From Massilia sp. ZL223 (lineage in GTDB: Bacteria; Pseudomonadota; Gammaproteobacteria; Burkholderiales; Burkholderiaceae_D), in NCBI RefSeq assembly GCF_018119395.1, contig NZ_JAGPWD010000015.1, positions 36,461-100,460 of the forward strand: a stretch of 64,000 bases of DNA, in the 5' to 3' direction. The position numbers and the translations under genes are program-made. Of the stretch, positions 1 through 7,675 are shown one piece after another; the stretch's first letter is position 1, and every line of letters begins with the position of its first letter. The notes under the pieces are model-generated. The model made no database searches. It worked only from the letters and a program-made list of their open reading frames with translations, and was not told where the DNA came from.

Positions 1-41
1 GCATGTTTGCTCCTGGGTGAAGGAAGAATCGGGACCAAGCG

Positions 42-1091
42 CTACTCGGACAGCGGACCGGCCGCGCGCGGCAGCTCGCGCAGCGCACAGTCGGCGCACC
101 AGACATCCGCCTCCTGCGCGCCCTTGCGCAGGGCTTCCGCCTTCAGGCGGCTCCTGGTCTGCGCGGCGCCCGATGCGGCGGGAGGCCGGGCGCGCACCAG
201 TGCCGGCGCGGACGAGGTGGCGGCGTTCTTCAATACCAGCGCCTCGACCGCCGCGCCGGGACGGCCGGGGAGGGCGGGCTCCGCTTGCGTCGTCGCCAGC
301 AGGTCGCCGCCCTGCCAGGCGAGCGCGCGCCTGGCGTCGGCCTGCTTGGGTGCGGGAAGCAGCGTGAGGCTGTGGCTGCGCCGGCCCCGGTTCCACACCA
401 GGACGCCGGGACGCTCGCCGCGGCCCCGCACCTGCAGCGCGAGCGCCTTGCCGTCGGGCGACCAGAGCGGCCGGCTGTCCGGGGACACGCCCAGCGCCGC
501 CAGGCTCAGGACCTCATTGCCATCGACCACCAGCTTGCCGGTGCGGGGCCGGCCTTGGGAGAAATGCGGCGCGTCGCCGATCGTCGCGATGTGGGCGCCG
601 TCCGGCGATACCCCGATGCCGCCGCCGTCGTCGATCAGTTCCTGCACTACTTGCCCGCTGGCGGTGTCGACGACCAGGTATTCGCCGCTCGATGGGTTGA
701 TCGAGCCGCCGACCAGGATGCGGTCGCGGCCAACCCACTCCAGGTACTCGACCGCCCGCATGCCGCTCGCCACCTCGTCCGGCCCCAGCGGCTTGATCGC
801 GATGGCCGCCAGCTGCTGGCCGTGCCGGTCCGCGATCCGCAGCGTTGCCAGCGGGCGCTGGCGGGCGTCAAGCGGCCCGGCCTCGCTGATGAAGGCGATG
901 CGGTCGCCATCCCTGGACATCAGGGGCAGCGACTTGCGCAAGCCGTCGCGCGCGAAGCAATGCGCCGGCCCGCCGGCCTCGGCGACGCAGACGGCGCCCT
1001 GCTGGATGCTCACGGTGCGGTAGCCCGCCGGGGCGGCGCCCGCGCCGGTGCTGATGCATGCCATCAGCAGTATCATGCGCGACATCTTCAT
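42..1091 (-). CDS. Exported TolB/WD40-like beta-propeller protein (349 aa)
   Basis: The first about 20 residues form a signal peptide ending in a GAGAAPAG-type cleavage region. The body has repeated SPDG or SRDG turns (LMSRDGDRIAF, GVSPDGAHIA, LWSPDGKALAL), which are the hallmark of TolB/peptidase-S9-type propeller blades. No alpha/beta-hydrolase domain follows, so this is a propeller alone, or a shortened relative of two-domain S9 peptidases. The ATG overlaps the stop of the gene at 1088-2314 (ATGA) and has an AAGGAG ribosome site inside the upstream gene, so translation is probably coupled. The C-terminal part contains a CADC pair. Substrate or partner is unknown; the coupled exported protein is the obvious candidate. 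Confidence 0.7.
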   Translation of the reverse strand: MKMSRMILLMACISTGAGAAPAGYRTVSIQQGAVCVAEAGGPAHCFARDGLRKSLPLMSRDGDRIAFISEAGPLDARQRPLATLRIADRHGQQLAAIAIKPLGPDEVASGMRAVEYLEWVGRDRILVGGSINPSSGEYLVVDTASGQVVQELIDDGGGIGVSPDGAHIATIGDAPHFSQGRPRTGKLVVDGNEVLSLAALGVSPDSRPLWSPDGKALALQVRGRGERPGVLVWNRGRRSHSLTLLPAPKQADARRALAWQGGDLLATTQAEPALPGRPGAAVEALVLKNAATSSAPALVRARPPAASGAAQTRSRLKAEALRKGAQEADVWCADCALRELPRAAGPLSE

Positions 1092-2314
1092 TGGAATCTC
1101 CTTTCCGGACAGGTCAGTCCTTGCGCGGTCTGGCAGGCGCCGATGCGAATCGGGTTGGCGTAAGCCGCGCAGACCTGCTTGCCGGCCCCGCGGAACAGAT
1201 CGAGGCGGTAGCCGACGATATGCCCGCCCCTGTCGTTGGCGAGCAGGCCGTCGCCGATGCCGTCGACATCGACCAGCACGCCGCGGCTGGGAATGATGGC
1301 AAGGTCGCGGGCGACGGTGCGGTCGGCCACCACCGCCGTGTTGTCCGAACCGCGGACCTCGGCGACGACATTGATGGTGTTGCTGTTGACATCATAGTTC
1401 ACGTAGCGGCCATCGTTCAGCTGGCCGCTGCCCTGCAGGCGGACGTTGGCGATGAAGGACGCGCAGTAGGTGCCGCTCAGTCCGTTGGGATCGGTGCGCG
1501 TTCCGCTGTAGGTCACGCCGCCGATGCGCGTGGAGGTGCAGGAGTCGGGCTGGGCGCCATAGTCCGATTCGAGCGCCAGCATATAGCAGGACATGCCGAA
1601 GGCCACGACGCGGTTCCTGTCGTTCACGCTCTGCGCTCCGTCGGCGGTATAGGTGCTGGTCAGCTTGATGCGTCCGCCCGCTTTGGGGCCGCCGCTGTTG
1701 GCGGTGGTCCTGAACTCGATGGGATTGGGATTGCTCGTCGCCGTGCCGCCGGACGCGATCTGGACGGTGGGCGGATTCGGCCCGGCCTCGATCGTCCCCA
1801 CGTGGCTGAAGCTGCCGCCGGCCGGCGTGGCGCTGGCGCTGGCCGTGGTGAGCGTGTTGCGGGTCAGGGTGAGCAGATTCGTGCGGTTCCAGGTGATGAC
1901 GCCGGTGACGCCGTCGTCGTTGGTGTAGCCGCCGCTGGCCTGGTTGCACGATGGGGCGAAGTTCATGCTCTCGACAAAGCCGATGCAGTCGCCGCCCCCG
2001 TTGTAGCGGTTGTTGGTGGTGAAGCTGCCCGGTCCCGTCATGGTGACGGTCATGCTATGGGTGGCCGAGCAGTAGGGAAATTTGCTCGTCCCTGTGAGCG
2101 TGGATGCGATATTGCGCACGCCGGCGAAGCTGTCGAGCCAGCTGCCGGCGGCGCTGCATGGGGTGGCCTGGGCCAGCGCATGGTCCGGCGCCGCGCCGAA
2201 TGCGGCCAGCGTTGCGGCGCACAGCAGCGCCGGTAAAGGCCTGGGCGTCCGCCGCCGCGTGCCTGCTCTCGCGTGTTCCCATTCCTGCCATCGTTGAAGG
2301 ATCCGTGCGCTCAT
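1088..2314 (-). CDS. Exported hypothetical protein (408 aa)
   Basis: Not recognised as a named family. The chosen ATG is preceded by AGGAGAG at good spacing; an open frame extends further upstream but lacks a better site. An unusually long Arg-rich N-region leads into a hydrophobic stretch (LPALLCAATLAAFGAA) and an ALA-QA signal cleavage site near residue 50. The mature part is rich in Thr, Ser, Asn and Gly with scattered cysteines, as expected for an extracytoplasmic beta-rich protein with disulfides. It is co-transcribed with the propeller gene at 42-1091 and overlaps its start by 4 bases. Function cannot be assigned; the pair probably works together in the periplasm or outside the cell. 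Confidence 0.65.
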   Translation of the reverse strand: MSARILQRWQEWEHARAGTRRRTPRPLPALLCAATLAAFGAAPDHALAQATPCSAAGSWLDSFAGVRNIASTLTGTSKFPYCSATHSMTVTMTGPGSFTTNNRYNGGGDCIGFVESMNFAPSCNQASGGYTNDDGVTGVITWNRTNLLTLTRNTLTTASASATPAGGSFSHVGTIEAGPNPPTVQIASGGTATSNPNPIEFRTTANSGGPKAGGRIKLTSTYTADGAQSVNDRNRVVAFGMSCYMLALESDYGAQPDSCTSTRIGGVTYSGTRTDPNGLSGTYCASFIANVRLQGSGQLNDGRYVNYDVNSNTINVVAEVRGSDNTAVVADRTVARDLAIIPSRGVLVDVDGIGDGLLANDRGGHIVGYRLDLFRGAGKQVCAAYANPIRIGACQTAQGLTCPERRFQ

Positions 2315-2490
2315 GCCTCTCTCCTGGTTGGTACGACCGCTTCCATCAGAACATGGCCTTTCCGGCCGGGTTTCGTCGCAGCGCAAAAAATGTGGCAATA
2401 ATGTTAATAGCTTGCGTTCGCTCTACGGCGCGCGGCCTGGGGCGCGGAAAGGCTAAAGTCGAGGCGGTATTGACACACTCGGAGGACGGT

Positions 2491-2874
2491 TTGTTTCCGC
2501 ACATCGAAGAGCAGGTGCGCGCCAGTGTCGAATGGCTGCGGCTGGTGGTGGAGGCGCTCGGCGCGCTGGTGATCGCAGCCGGGGTCGTGCTCGTCGTCGC
2601 CGGGCTGGTCCGGCACCTGCTGTCGCGGCAGAGCGGCGGCTTCATGCCGATCCGGCTCACCTTCGCCCGTTACCTGACCATGGCTCTCGAACTGCAGCTG
2701 GCCGCCGATATCCTGTCCACCTCGGTGGCGCCGACCTGGGACCGGATCGGCAAGCTGGCTGCCATCGCTGTCATCCGGACTGGCCTGAACTACTTCCTGA
2801 GCAAGGAGATCAGGGAGGAAGGCGTGGGCGAAGAGTCCAACTTGCACCGCGCCGGAAGCAGGCGTGCGGAGTAA
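2491..2874 (+). CDS. DUF1622 family inner-membrane protein (127 aa), TTG start
   Basis: Two hydrophobic segments are visible, about residues 15-45 (LVVEALGALVIAAGVVLVV) and 85-105, with the conserved middle motif RLTFARYLTMALELQLAADIL typical of DUF1622 proteins. The family is usually about 110-130 residues long and of unknown function. An in-frame TTG at 2491 lies five bases after GGAGG (2481-2485), which is a far better start than the upstream ATGs at 2353 and 2401; those lack ribosome sites and would add a non-homologous N-terminus. The gene is divergent from 1088-2314 and stands alone. The C-terminal tail is charged and probably cytoplasmic. Confidence 0.7.
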   Translation: MFPHIEEQVRASVEWLRLVVEALGALVIAAGVVLVVAGLVRHLLSRQSGGFMPIRLTFARYLTMALELQLAADILSTSVAPTWDRIGKLAAIAVIRTGLNYFLSKEIREEGVGEESNLHRAGSRRAE

Positions 2875-2996
2875 TCGCCTCAAACAATCCCTCTGCCTTG
2901 CTCTGAGAGCAACACCCTCGTACACCGAACTCTTCGACCCTCCGCATCGTTCAATGGCGGACACCCAACCCTGGACGGACTACACGAAAGGATGCG

Positions 2997-3350
2997 ATGT
3001 ATGGTTTTCCCCGTGACCTGGACTTGGACGATATTGTCGGGTCGGAGATACAGCAGATCTGTCTCGGCCGTTTCGATGTGCAATTTCGTTTTGGTTCAGG
3101 GCGCGCAATCTGTACCCAGGCCCTGGTGGAGGTTTTCCAGGGTGGAGAAATGATTTCGGCATGGGATCAGGAGGGGAAGTGGTCGACCGCCAGCTTTCAA
3201 GTGCTGCTCGACGCGATCATCGAGGGCTATGCCGTACTCGATGAACGGCTACTGGAAATCCATTTCAAAGATGCCTTGAAGCTGCGCCTGCACGACACTT
3301 CCGCCGAGTTCAAAAGTGTCCAGTTTTATCCTGAAATGATCGTTGTTTAA
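2997..3350 (+). CDS. Small hypothetical protein, possibly DUF6188-like (117 aa)
   Basis: A soluble protein without signal or membrane segments. The N-terminal stretch (GFPRDLDLDDIVGSEIQQICLGRFDVQFRF) resembles small DUF6188-type proteins found next to toxin or immunity genes, but this is from memory and weak. No strong ribosome site is evident (AAAGGATGCG precedes the ATG). The gene is visibly less GC-rich than its surroundings and starts a run of three small hypothetical genes (to 4203) that may have been acquired together. No function is proposed. Confidence 0.55.
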   Translation: MYGFPRDLDLDDIVGSEIQQICLGRFDVQFRFGSGRAICTQALVEVFQGGEMISAWDQEGKWSTASFQVLLDAIIEGYAVLDERLLEIHFKDALKLRLHDTSAEFKSVQFYPEMIVV

Positions 3351-3451
3351 GTAGAGACAGCGCGTGGGAAGGCAAAGCGCCGCCGCTGTCCACCTTCGCC
3401 CCCTATGCATGGCGCGCGCAGTTCGACGACGTAGCGATTGCCGGTCAATTC

Positions 3452-3799
3452 ATGCAGCTTCCTGAACAGGTCCCTCCAAGCTGGGGTTCTCGCGATTCGG
3501 CGCGTGCGGAAGTGGTATTCGAGTTTCATGATGTCCGGCTGTTTCGCGTCGATGGGGTGCTGGAGCGGAGCGATGAGGACGATTCTCTTCATGGCATGCC
3601 ATGTGGCATGCCTGGCCAGTGTTCAATCGAGGCCGCTCCTGAGGCCTATATCGATGACGCCGAGCGGGGCATTTTCATCCCTTGGAAACAGTTCAGCTTC
3701 ACGCAGAAATCGTTCTCACTATTGGTGGAAGCGGGGCATGTCTCGATTTATTGCGGGAGACGCGCGAGCGGACAGTTCGGGCGGTGTCCTCCCTATTGA
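3452..3799 (+). CDS. Hypothetical protein, probably lacking its true start (115 aa from first ATG)
   Basis: Not recognised. The reading frame stays open upstream from 3335 and continues with protein-like sequence (AWEGKAPPLSTFAPYAWRAQ and so on) before the first ATG. That ATG has no ribosome site, and no usable ATG, GTG or TTG lies in the extension. Either an unusual start is used or the 5' end has been lost or frameshifted. The body is acidic and soluble (FEFHDVRLFRVDGVLERSD, IFIPWKQFSF) and contains a duplicated GMPCGMPG motif. The stop is five bases before the ATG of the next small gene, suggesting one unit. Possibly a former toxin or immunity cargo gene, but this is inference only. Confidence 0.45.
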   Translation: MQLPEQVPPSWGSRDSARAEVVFEFHDVRLFRVDGVLERSDEDDSLHGMPCGMPGQCSIEAAPEAYIDDAERGIFIPWKQFSFTQKSFSLLVEAGHVSIYCGRRASGQFGRCPPY

Positions 3800-3804
3800 A
3801 AACC

Positions 3805-4203
3805 ATGAAACGCTTTTTGACCCCGCAAGAGAAGAAAGTCTTGCGTTATAAAAAGGACCGGCGAAATACCTTTGCGGAGTCCCGCTCCTCGAGCAGGAAG
3901 GCAATCGCCAGCAGAAAGGCGCTTGCAATGCGGTCCCTCCGGCATGCACAAAATGTTGCACTGACCCGATCACTTGCACTCCTCGACGATGCCGATCCGA
4001 TCGCCCGGAAGACGGGGACGAATTCTTGGCGAAAGATTCCTGATTCTCCCTTGGCTGACTATGTCGGCAGGAAACTGAAGTTCCGTGCGATGAGAGGCAT
4101 GAACAAGCCTCAGCAAGTGTCCGCCCTGTTGCGAAAGGCACGTCAGAAACTGGTGCCAAGGGAAAAGCGCTTCAAAGGACCACTGCAAGAGGACATGGAT
4201 TGA
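3805..4203 (+). CDS. Highly basic small hypothetical protein (132 aa)
   Basis: A strongly basic protein that starts MKRFLTPQEKKVLRYKKD and is rich in Arg, Lys and Ser through residue 60, followed by a more ordinary C-terminal half. Similar small KRFLTPQEKK-type proteins occur as uncharacterised neighbours of toxin/immunity-like genes; this is recalled, not searched. The start is the ATG five bases after the stop of the previous gene; a longer in-frame extension from 3682 overlaps that gene and is not needed. The charge suggests nucleic-acid binding, but no motif proves it. Confidence 0.5.
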   Translation: MKRFLTPQEKKVLRYKKDRRNTFAESRSSSRKAIASRKALAMRSLRHAQNVALTRSLALLDDADPIARKTGTNSWRKIPDSPLADYVGRKLKFRAMRGMNKPQQVSALLRKARQKLVPREKRFKGPLQEDMD

Positions 4204-4229
4204 CTTCACCGCGCGTTCCGCCACCTACG

Positions 4230-4958
4230 TCATGTCTGGAGCACTCCCATCCGCTGCATCAACTGCTTACGGTAGCTCCGGCTTATCCTGAGCCGGACAC
4301 CGCTTTTCAGCACCGCCTCGTGCTCCCCATCCGCATTCAACTCGATCGCCTGTAATCGATCGAGGTTGATCATGGTCGACCGGTGGATCCTGCAAAAGAG
4401 CGCAGGGTCCAGATCCGCCTCAAGTTCCGCCAGGCCGCGGCGCATCAAGTGCACCTGCGTCCCGACATGCAAGGACGCGTAGTAATCCGCCGCTCCGATC
4501 CAGTCGATGTCGGGAATCGGCAGGAACAGGACTTGCCCCGCATTCTTGAGGACGAGACGCTGATCGGATTTCCTGTTTGTCGTCAGCTTCTCCCTCGCCC
4601 TCGCCAAGGCCATGTCGAAGCGCTCGTCGCTGTACGGCTTGAGCAGGTAGTCCAGCGCACCCGCATCGAATGCCTTCAACGCATAGCTGTCATAGGCGGT
4701 CACGAAGATGACGGCAGGCGGCAGGTTCGCGCCCAGCATCTCCAGCACGTCGAAACCATCGCAGCCCGGCATCTGGACATCGAGGAAGACCAGATCCGGC
4801 CTGCATGCCCGCATGGCGTCGGCCGCCGCCTTGCCCTGGTCGTATTCGCCAGCCAGCTCGATATCGGCGTGCCGGCGCAGCAGCTCCTTCAGGTTGGCGC
4901 GTGCGGGCGCCTCGTCGTCGACGATGAGCGCGCGGATTGTTCGGGCAGCGTCTTGCAT
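4230..4958 (-). CDS. LytTR-type response regulator (242 aa)
   Basis: An N-terminal receiver domain (about 8-120) carries the acidic pair DDE at 14-16, the phospho-acceptor Asp60 in LVFLDVQMPG, and the conserved FVTAYDSYALKAF and LLKPY segments. A LytTR DNA-binding domain (about 140-238) shows the typical HRSTMINLDRL segment. It starts three bases after the stop of the sensor kinase gene (4962-6065), so the two form one operon and a cognate AlgR/LytR-like pair. Such regulators bind direct repeats upstream of cell-surface or exopolysaccharide genes; the target here is unknown. No separate promoter is evident. Confidence 0.9.
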   Translation of the reverse strand: MQDAARTIRALIVDDEAPARANLKELLRRHADIELAGEYDQGKAAADAMRACRPDLVFLDVQMPGCDGFDVLEMLGANLPPAVIFVTAYDSYALKAFDAGALDYLLKPYSDERFDMALARAREKLTTNRKSDQRLVLKNAGQVLFLPIPDIDWIGAADYYASLHVGTQVHLMRRGLAELEADLDPALFCRIHRSTMINLDRLQAIELNADGEHEAVLKSGVRLRISRSYRKQLMQRMGVLQT

Positions 4959-4961
4959 GGC

Positions 4962-6065
4962 TCAGGAATGAACAAGTGGAAGGGTAATCCTGACCTCGAC
5001 CCCATCGCCACGGTTGCACAGGTCGAGCGTAAAGTTCCCATCGTAGAGACTCGCGAGACGCTGGCGCACGTTCGCCAGGCCGATCCGGCCTGCCGGGACG
5101 GCGGCCGGCAAAGGCGGTCCATCGTTGTAGACCGCTATCGATAATCTGTCGGCCGCCGTACCGATCGTCACGCCGATTCTGCCGCTTTCCGGCCGGTGGG
5201 CAAGGCCGTGTTTAAAGGCGTTTTCGACGAGGGGCTGGAGCAGCAGGGTCGGCACCTGCGCCGACAGGAGGGCCGGCGGCGCGTCGACACTGTAGTGCAG
5301 CCGCTCGCCGAAACGCATTTTCTGGATGGCGAGGTATTTGTCCAGGAAGGCCAGCTCTTCGTCCAGTGTGGCCAGGTTGCGGTCGGCGTCCGCGAGCACC
5401 CGGCGCAGCAGCTCGCTGAGCCCCGTGATCATGCCCACGGCGGCGTCGTTGCGCCGCTCGCGGACCAGGCCCGTGATCGTATTCAGGGAGTTAAACAGGA
5501 AATGCGGCTCGATCTGGCGCCGCAAGGCGTCGAGCTGTGCCTGGACGAGCTGCTCGTTCAACTGCGCGCGCTTGGCCCGCTCCAGCATCAGCCCTTCGCG
5601 GGCGCGTACGCCATAGCCGATGGCCAGCGTCGTCACGTACAGCACCACGCTGGTCAGCATGCCGTTGACGAAGTGCTGGCGCCATAGCTCGCGCCAGGAC
5701 GGCGGCGGTGTCGCCAGCCACGGGTCGAGGGCCTGTTCGAGTACAGCGGTCCACAGCGCGGACAGTAAGCCGATGCCCAGGCAGGCAAGAAGATGGCCGG
5801 GCCACCCGAGGCGCTGCGCATCTTGCGCGGCGATGCGCATGCCCAGCCGCAGAACCGCCGGCGTGGCCACGGCCCAGACCAGCCAGTACAGCATCCGGAA
5901 GCAGAACAGCTCCGGCCAGGCATGGTGCATGCCGCCGGACTTCATGACGATCAGCGTTTGTATCGCGTCGAACAGGCCGATGCCCGACCACGCCACGGCG
6001 GCCCAGAACCAGTCGCGTGACATCCAGCGGCCAGGAAGAATGGGGGCTGAAGTGGAAGTCTGCAT
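4962..6065 (-). CDS. LytS-type membrane sensor histidine kinase (367 aa)
   Basis: Four hydrophobic segments in the first about 150 residues (FWAAVAWSGIGLF, FCFRMLYWLVWAV, HLLACLGIGLLSALW, LTSVVLYVTTLAIGYG) anchor it in the inner membrane. A short coiled coil follows, then a His_kinase domain with His188 in QIEPHFLFNSLN and a HATPase domain with the N-box PLVENAFKHGL. The start chosen is ATG 6065 (MQTSTSAPILPGRW). The frame runs further upstream to an ATG at 6185, but that stretch has no membrane-kinase character and no ribosome site is clear for either. It sits directly upstream of its LytTR regulator and diverges from the protease at 6225. The signal sensed is unknown. Confidence 0.88.
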   Translation of the reverse strand: MQTSTSAPILPGRWMSRDWFWAAVAWSGIGLFDAIQTLIVMKSGGMHHAWPELFCFRMLYWLVWAVATPAVLRLGMRIAAQDAQRLGWPGHLLACLGIGLLSALWTAVLEQALDPWLATPPPSWRELWRQHFVNGMLTSVVLYVTTLAIGYGVRAREGLMLERAKRAQLNEQLVQAQLDALRRQIEPHFLFNSLNTITGLVRERRNDAAVGMITGLSELLRRVLADADRNLATLDEELAFLDKYLAIQKMRFGERLHYSVDAPPALLSAQVPTLLLQPLVENAFKHGLAHRPESGRIGVTIGTAADRLSIAVYNDGPPLPAAVPAGRIGLANVRQRLASLYDGNFTLDLCNRGDGVEVRITLPLVHS

Positions 6066-6224
6066 GCGTGAACGATAAACGAAAAAGTGAACGGTTTGCA
6101 AAAAATGCAGCGAAACGACGGCGCCATGCAGCGGCCGGCATCGCCATGGGCGGAGGCGGCCGTCACACTGGGTCGTCTTGTTCATCAAGGCGTCTCGTTT
6201 TCGTTAACCTAACAAACTCCTTCC

Positions 6225-7052
6225 ATGCCCAAGCTCAAACACTTCCTTGCCTGCGCTTTGCTGGCGGTCTCTCTGCCCGCGCTGGCCGTGGTTATCCGGC
6301 ACGATGTCGCCGACCTGAAGTACCGGGTCCAGGAAACGCCGATGCGGGCCATCGCCAACTTGCCTCATGAGGGCCATGGCGTCCTGATCGCGCCGCAATG
6401 GGTTCTCACCGCCGCGCACGCGACCCAATGGCATCCGGTGACGGAGATCATGCTGAACGGCGCATGCCGCAAAGTCGAGCGCCTGATCGTCCACAAGGGC
6501 TACAAGCCGCTGCCGAAGGCGCTGACGGCAGCCGAGGCGGATGCCGCCCACGGGATAGCGCATCTGGCCGCATCCGATGACATCGCCTTGATCAAGTTGT
6601 CGGAACCCGTCACCGATGTGCAGCCGCTCGCGCTCTACCGCGGCGATGACGAAGCGGGCAAGCTCATGCAGGTAATGGGAATGGGTGCTACCGGCACCGG
6701 CGAGCGTGGGCTGGAGCCGCACAGCGCGCACCGTACTGCGATGCGGCGCGCATTCAATGTCGTCGGCAGCGCCGATGCGCGCTGGCTTGGCTATGTGTTC
6801 GATTCCGGGCCAGGCGCGCATCCGCTCGAAGGCACGAGCGGGAACGGAGACAGCGGCGGCCCGATCCTCATCGAAGAGGACGGCGAATGGAGGCTGGCGG
6901 GGCTGACATCCTGGGTGTTTGCTGAAGGTAAGGTCAGTGCGTGGCAGTCCGGCAGGTACGGCAGCAAAAGCTTTGCCGTTCGCGTGTCTCGTTATCTGCA
7001 GTGGATACAACAGGAGATTGCAACAAAGGGTTCACCCGGTTTCAGGAACTAG
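6225..7052 (+). CDS. Secreted trypsin-like (S1 family) serine protease (275 aa)
   Basis: A signal peptide (LKHFLACALLAVSLPALA) is followed by an S1 protease domain with the complete catalytic triad: His65 in VLTAAH, Asp119 in SDDIALIKL, and Ser210 in GNGDSGGP. It should be a periplasmic or secreted endopeptidase. There is no obvious C-terminal anchor or secretion domain. The gene lies opposite the sensor kinase gene and shares a divergent 160-base control region with it, so the kinase pair may regulate it; that is inference from layout. Its last 11 bases overlap the end of the convergent HD-hydrolase gene. No clear ribosome site precedes the ATG. Confidence 0.88.
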   Translation: MPKLKHFLACALLAVSLPALAVVIRHDVADLKYRVQETPMRAIANLPHEGHGVLIAPQWVLTAAHATQWHPVTEIMLNGACRKVERLIVHKGYKPLPKALTAAEADAAHGIAHLAASDDIALIKLSEPVTDVQPLALYRGDDEAGKLMQVMGMGATGTGERGLEPHSAHRTAMRRAFNVVGSADARWLGYVFDSGPGAHPLEGTSGNGDSGGPILIEEDGEWRLAGLTSWVFAEGKVSAWQSGRYGSKSFAVRVSRYLQWIQQEIATKGSPGFRN

Positions 7053-7671
7053 GTTTCTCTGGATGGCCGATGGCGTGCGAAAGATTGCGGCGCGCCTGCT
7101 CCTCGAAGCGACGACGTAGCGCGGGCGTCGCATAGATGGGCTCACGCTCGAGAAATGCCTGGAGAACGGCGCGGCGCCTGGCGGCGTAGATGTCCGGCGC
7201 CACCCAGGCATATTCGGCCCGGATCTGCTGTTCGTATTCGGCGAAGCGCGCCTCGGGAGCGCCGAGGATGGACAGGTCGATGTCGGTCAGCAGGGCCGCG
7301 TCCCGTGTGCCGGGGAGGGCGTTGTGGCAAGTCGCCATGACCAGGTCGTGGATGCGGCTGCAGGCCTGCTCGCCGAGTCCTGCGGCGTGCAGCGCCGTGA
7401 CTGCCCAGTGCGCCGAACGGGCTTCGTTGTCGTGCGCGCGCACATCGTAGACGGCGTCGTGGAACCACAGCGCCAGTTCGATCTCGTCGAAGCGCTCCGC
7501 CTCGGCCCTGAAGGTCTCGGCAAGCGCCAGGCATTCGCCGAGGTGCTGGAGGGTGTGATAGTGGCGCTGCGCCTCGCTGTAGGCGTCCAGCAGCGCGCCG
7601 CACAGGCCTTCCGGTTCCGGCAGGTCCATCCTCTGCCACAGCGCCGCCCAGCGTGCCCTCAAGCCGTCCAT
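7042..7671 (-). CDS. HD-domain predicted metal-dependent phosphohydrolase (209 aa)
   Basis: The N-terminal half shows the HD-type metal site: HYHTLQHL (about 37-44), WFHDAVYD (about 68-75), and a later LVMATCHN histidine. Length and layout match the COG4339 group of predicted HD hydrolases of unknown substrate. It starts four bases after the rng stop, with an AAGG ribosome site at the junction, so it is the last gene of the hemF-rng run. It may act on a nucleotide or phosphoester, but the sequence does not say which. Confidence 0.8.
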   Translation of the reverse strand: MDGLRARWAALWQRMDLPEPEGLCGALLDAYSEAQRHYHTLQHLGECLALAETFRAEAERFDEIELALWFHDAVYDVRAHDNEARSAHWAVTALHAAGLGEQACSRIHDLVMATCHNALPGTRDAALLTDIDLSILGAPEARFAEYEQQIRAEYAWVAPDIYAARRRAVLQAFLEREPIYATPALRRRFEEQARRNLSHAIGHPEKPSS

Positions 7672-7675
7672 GGCC

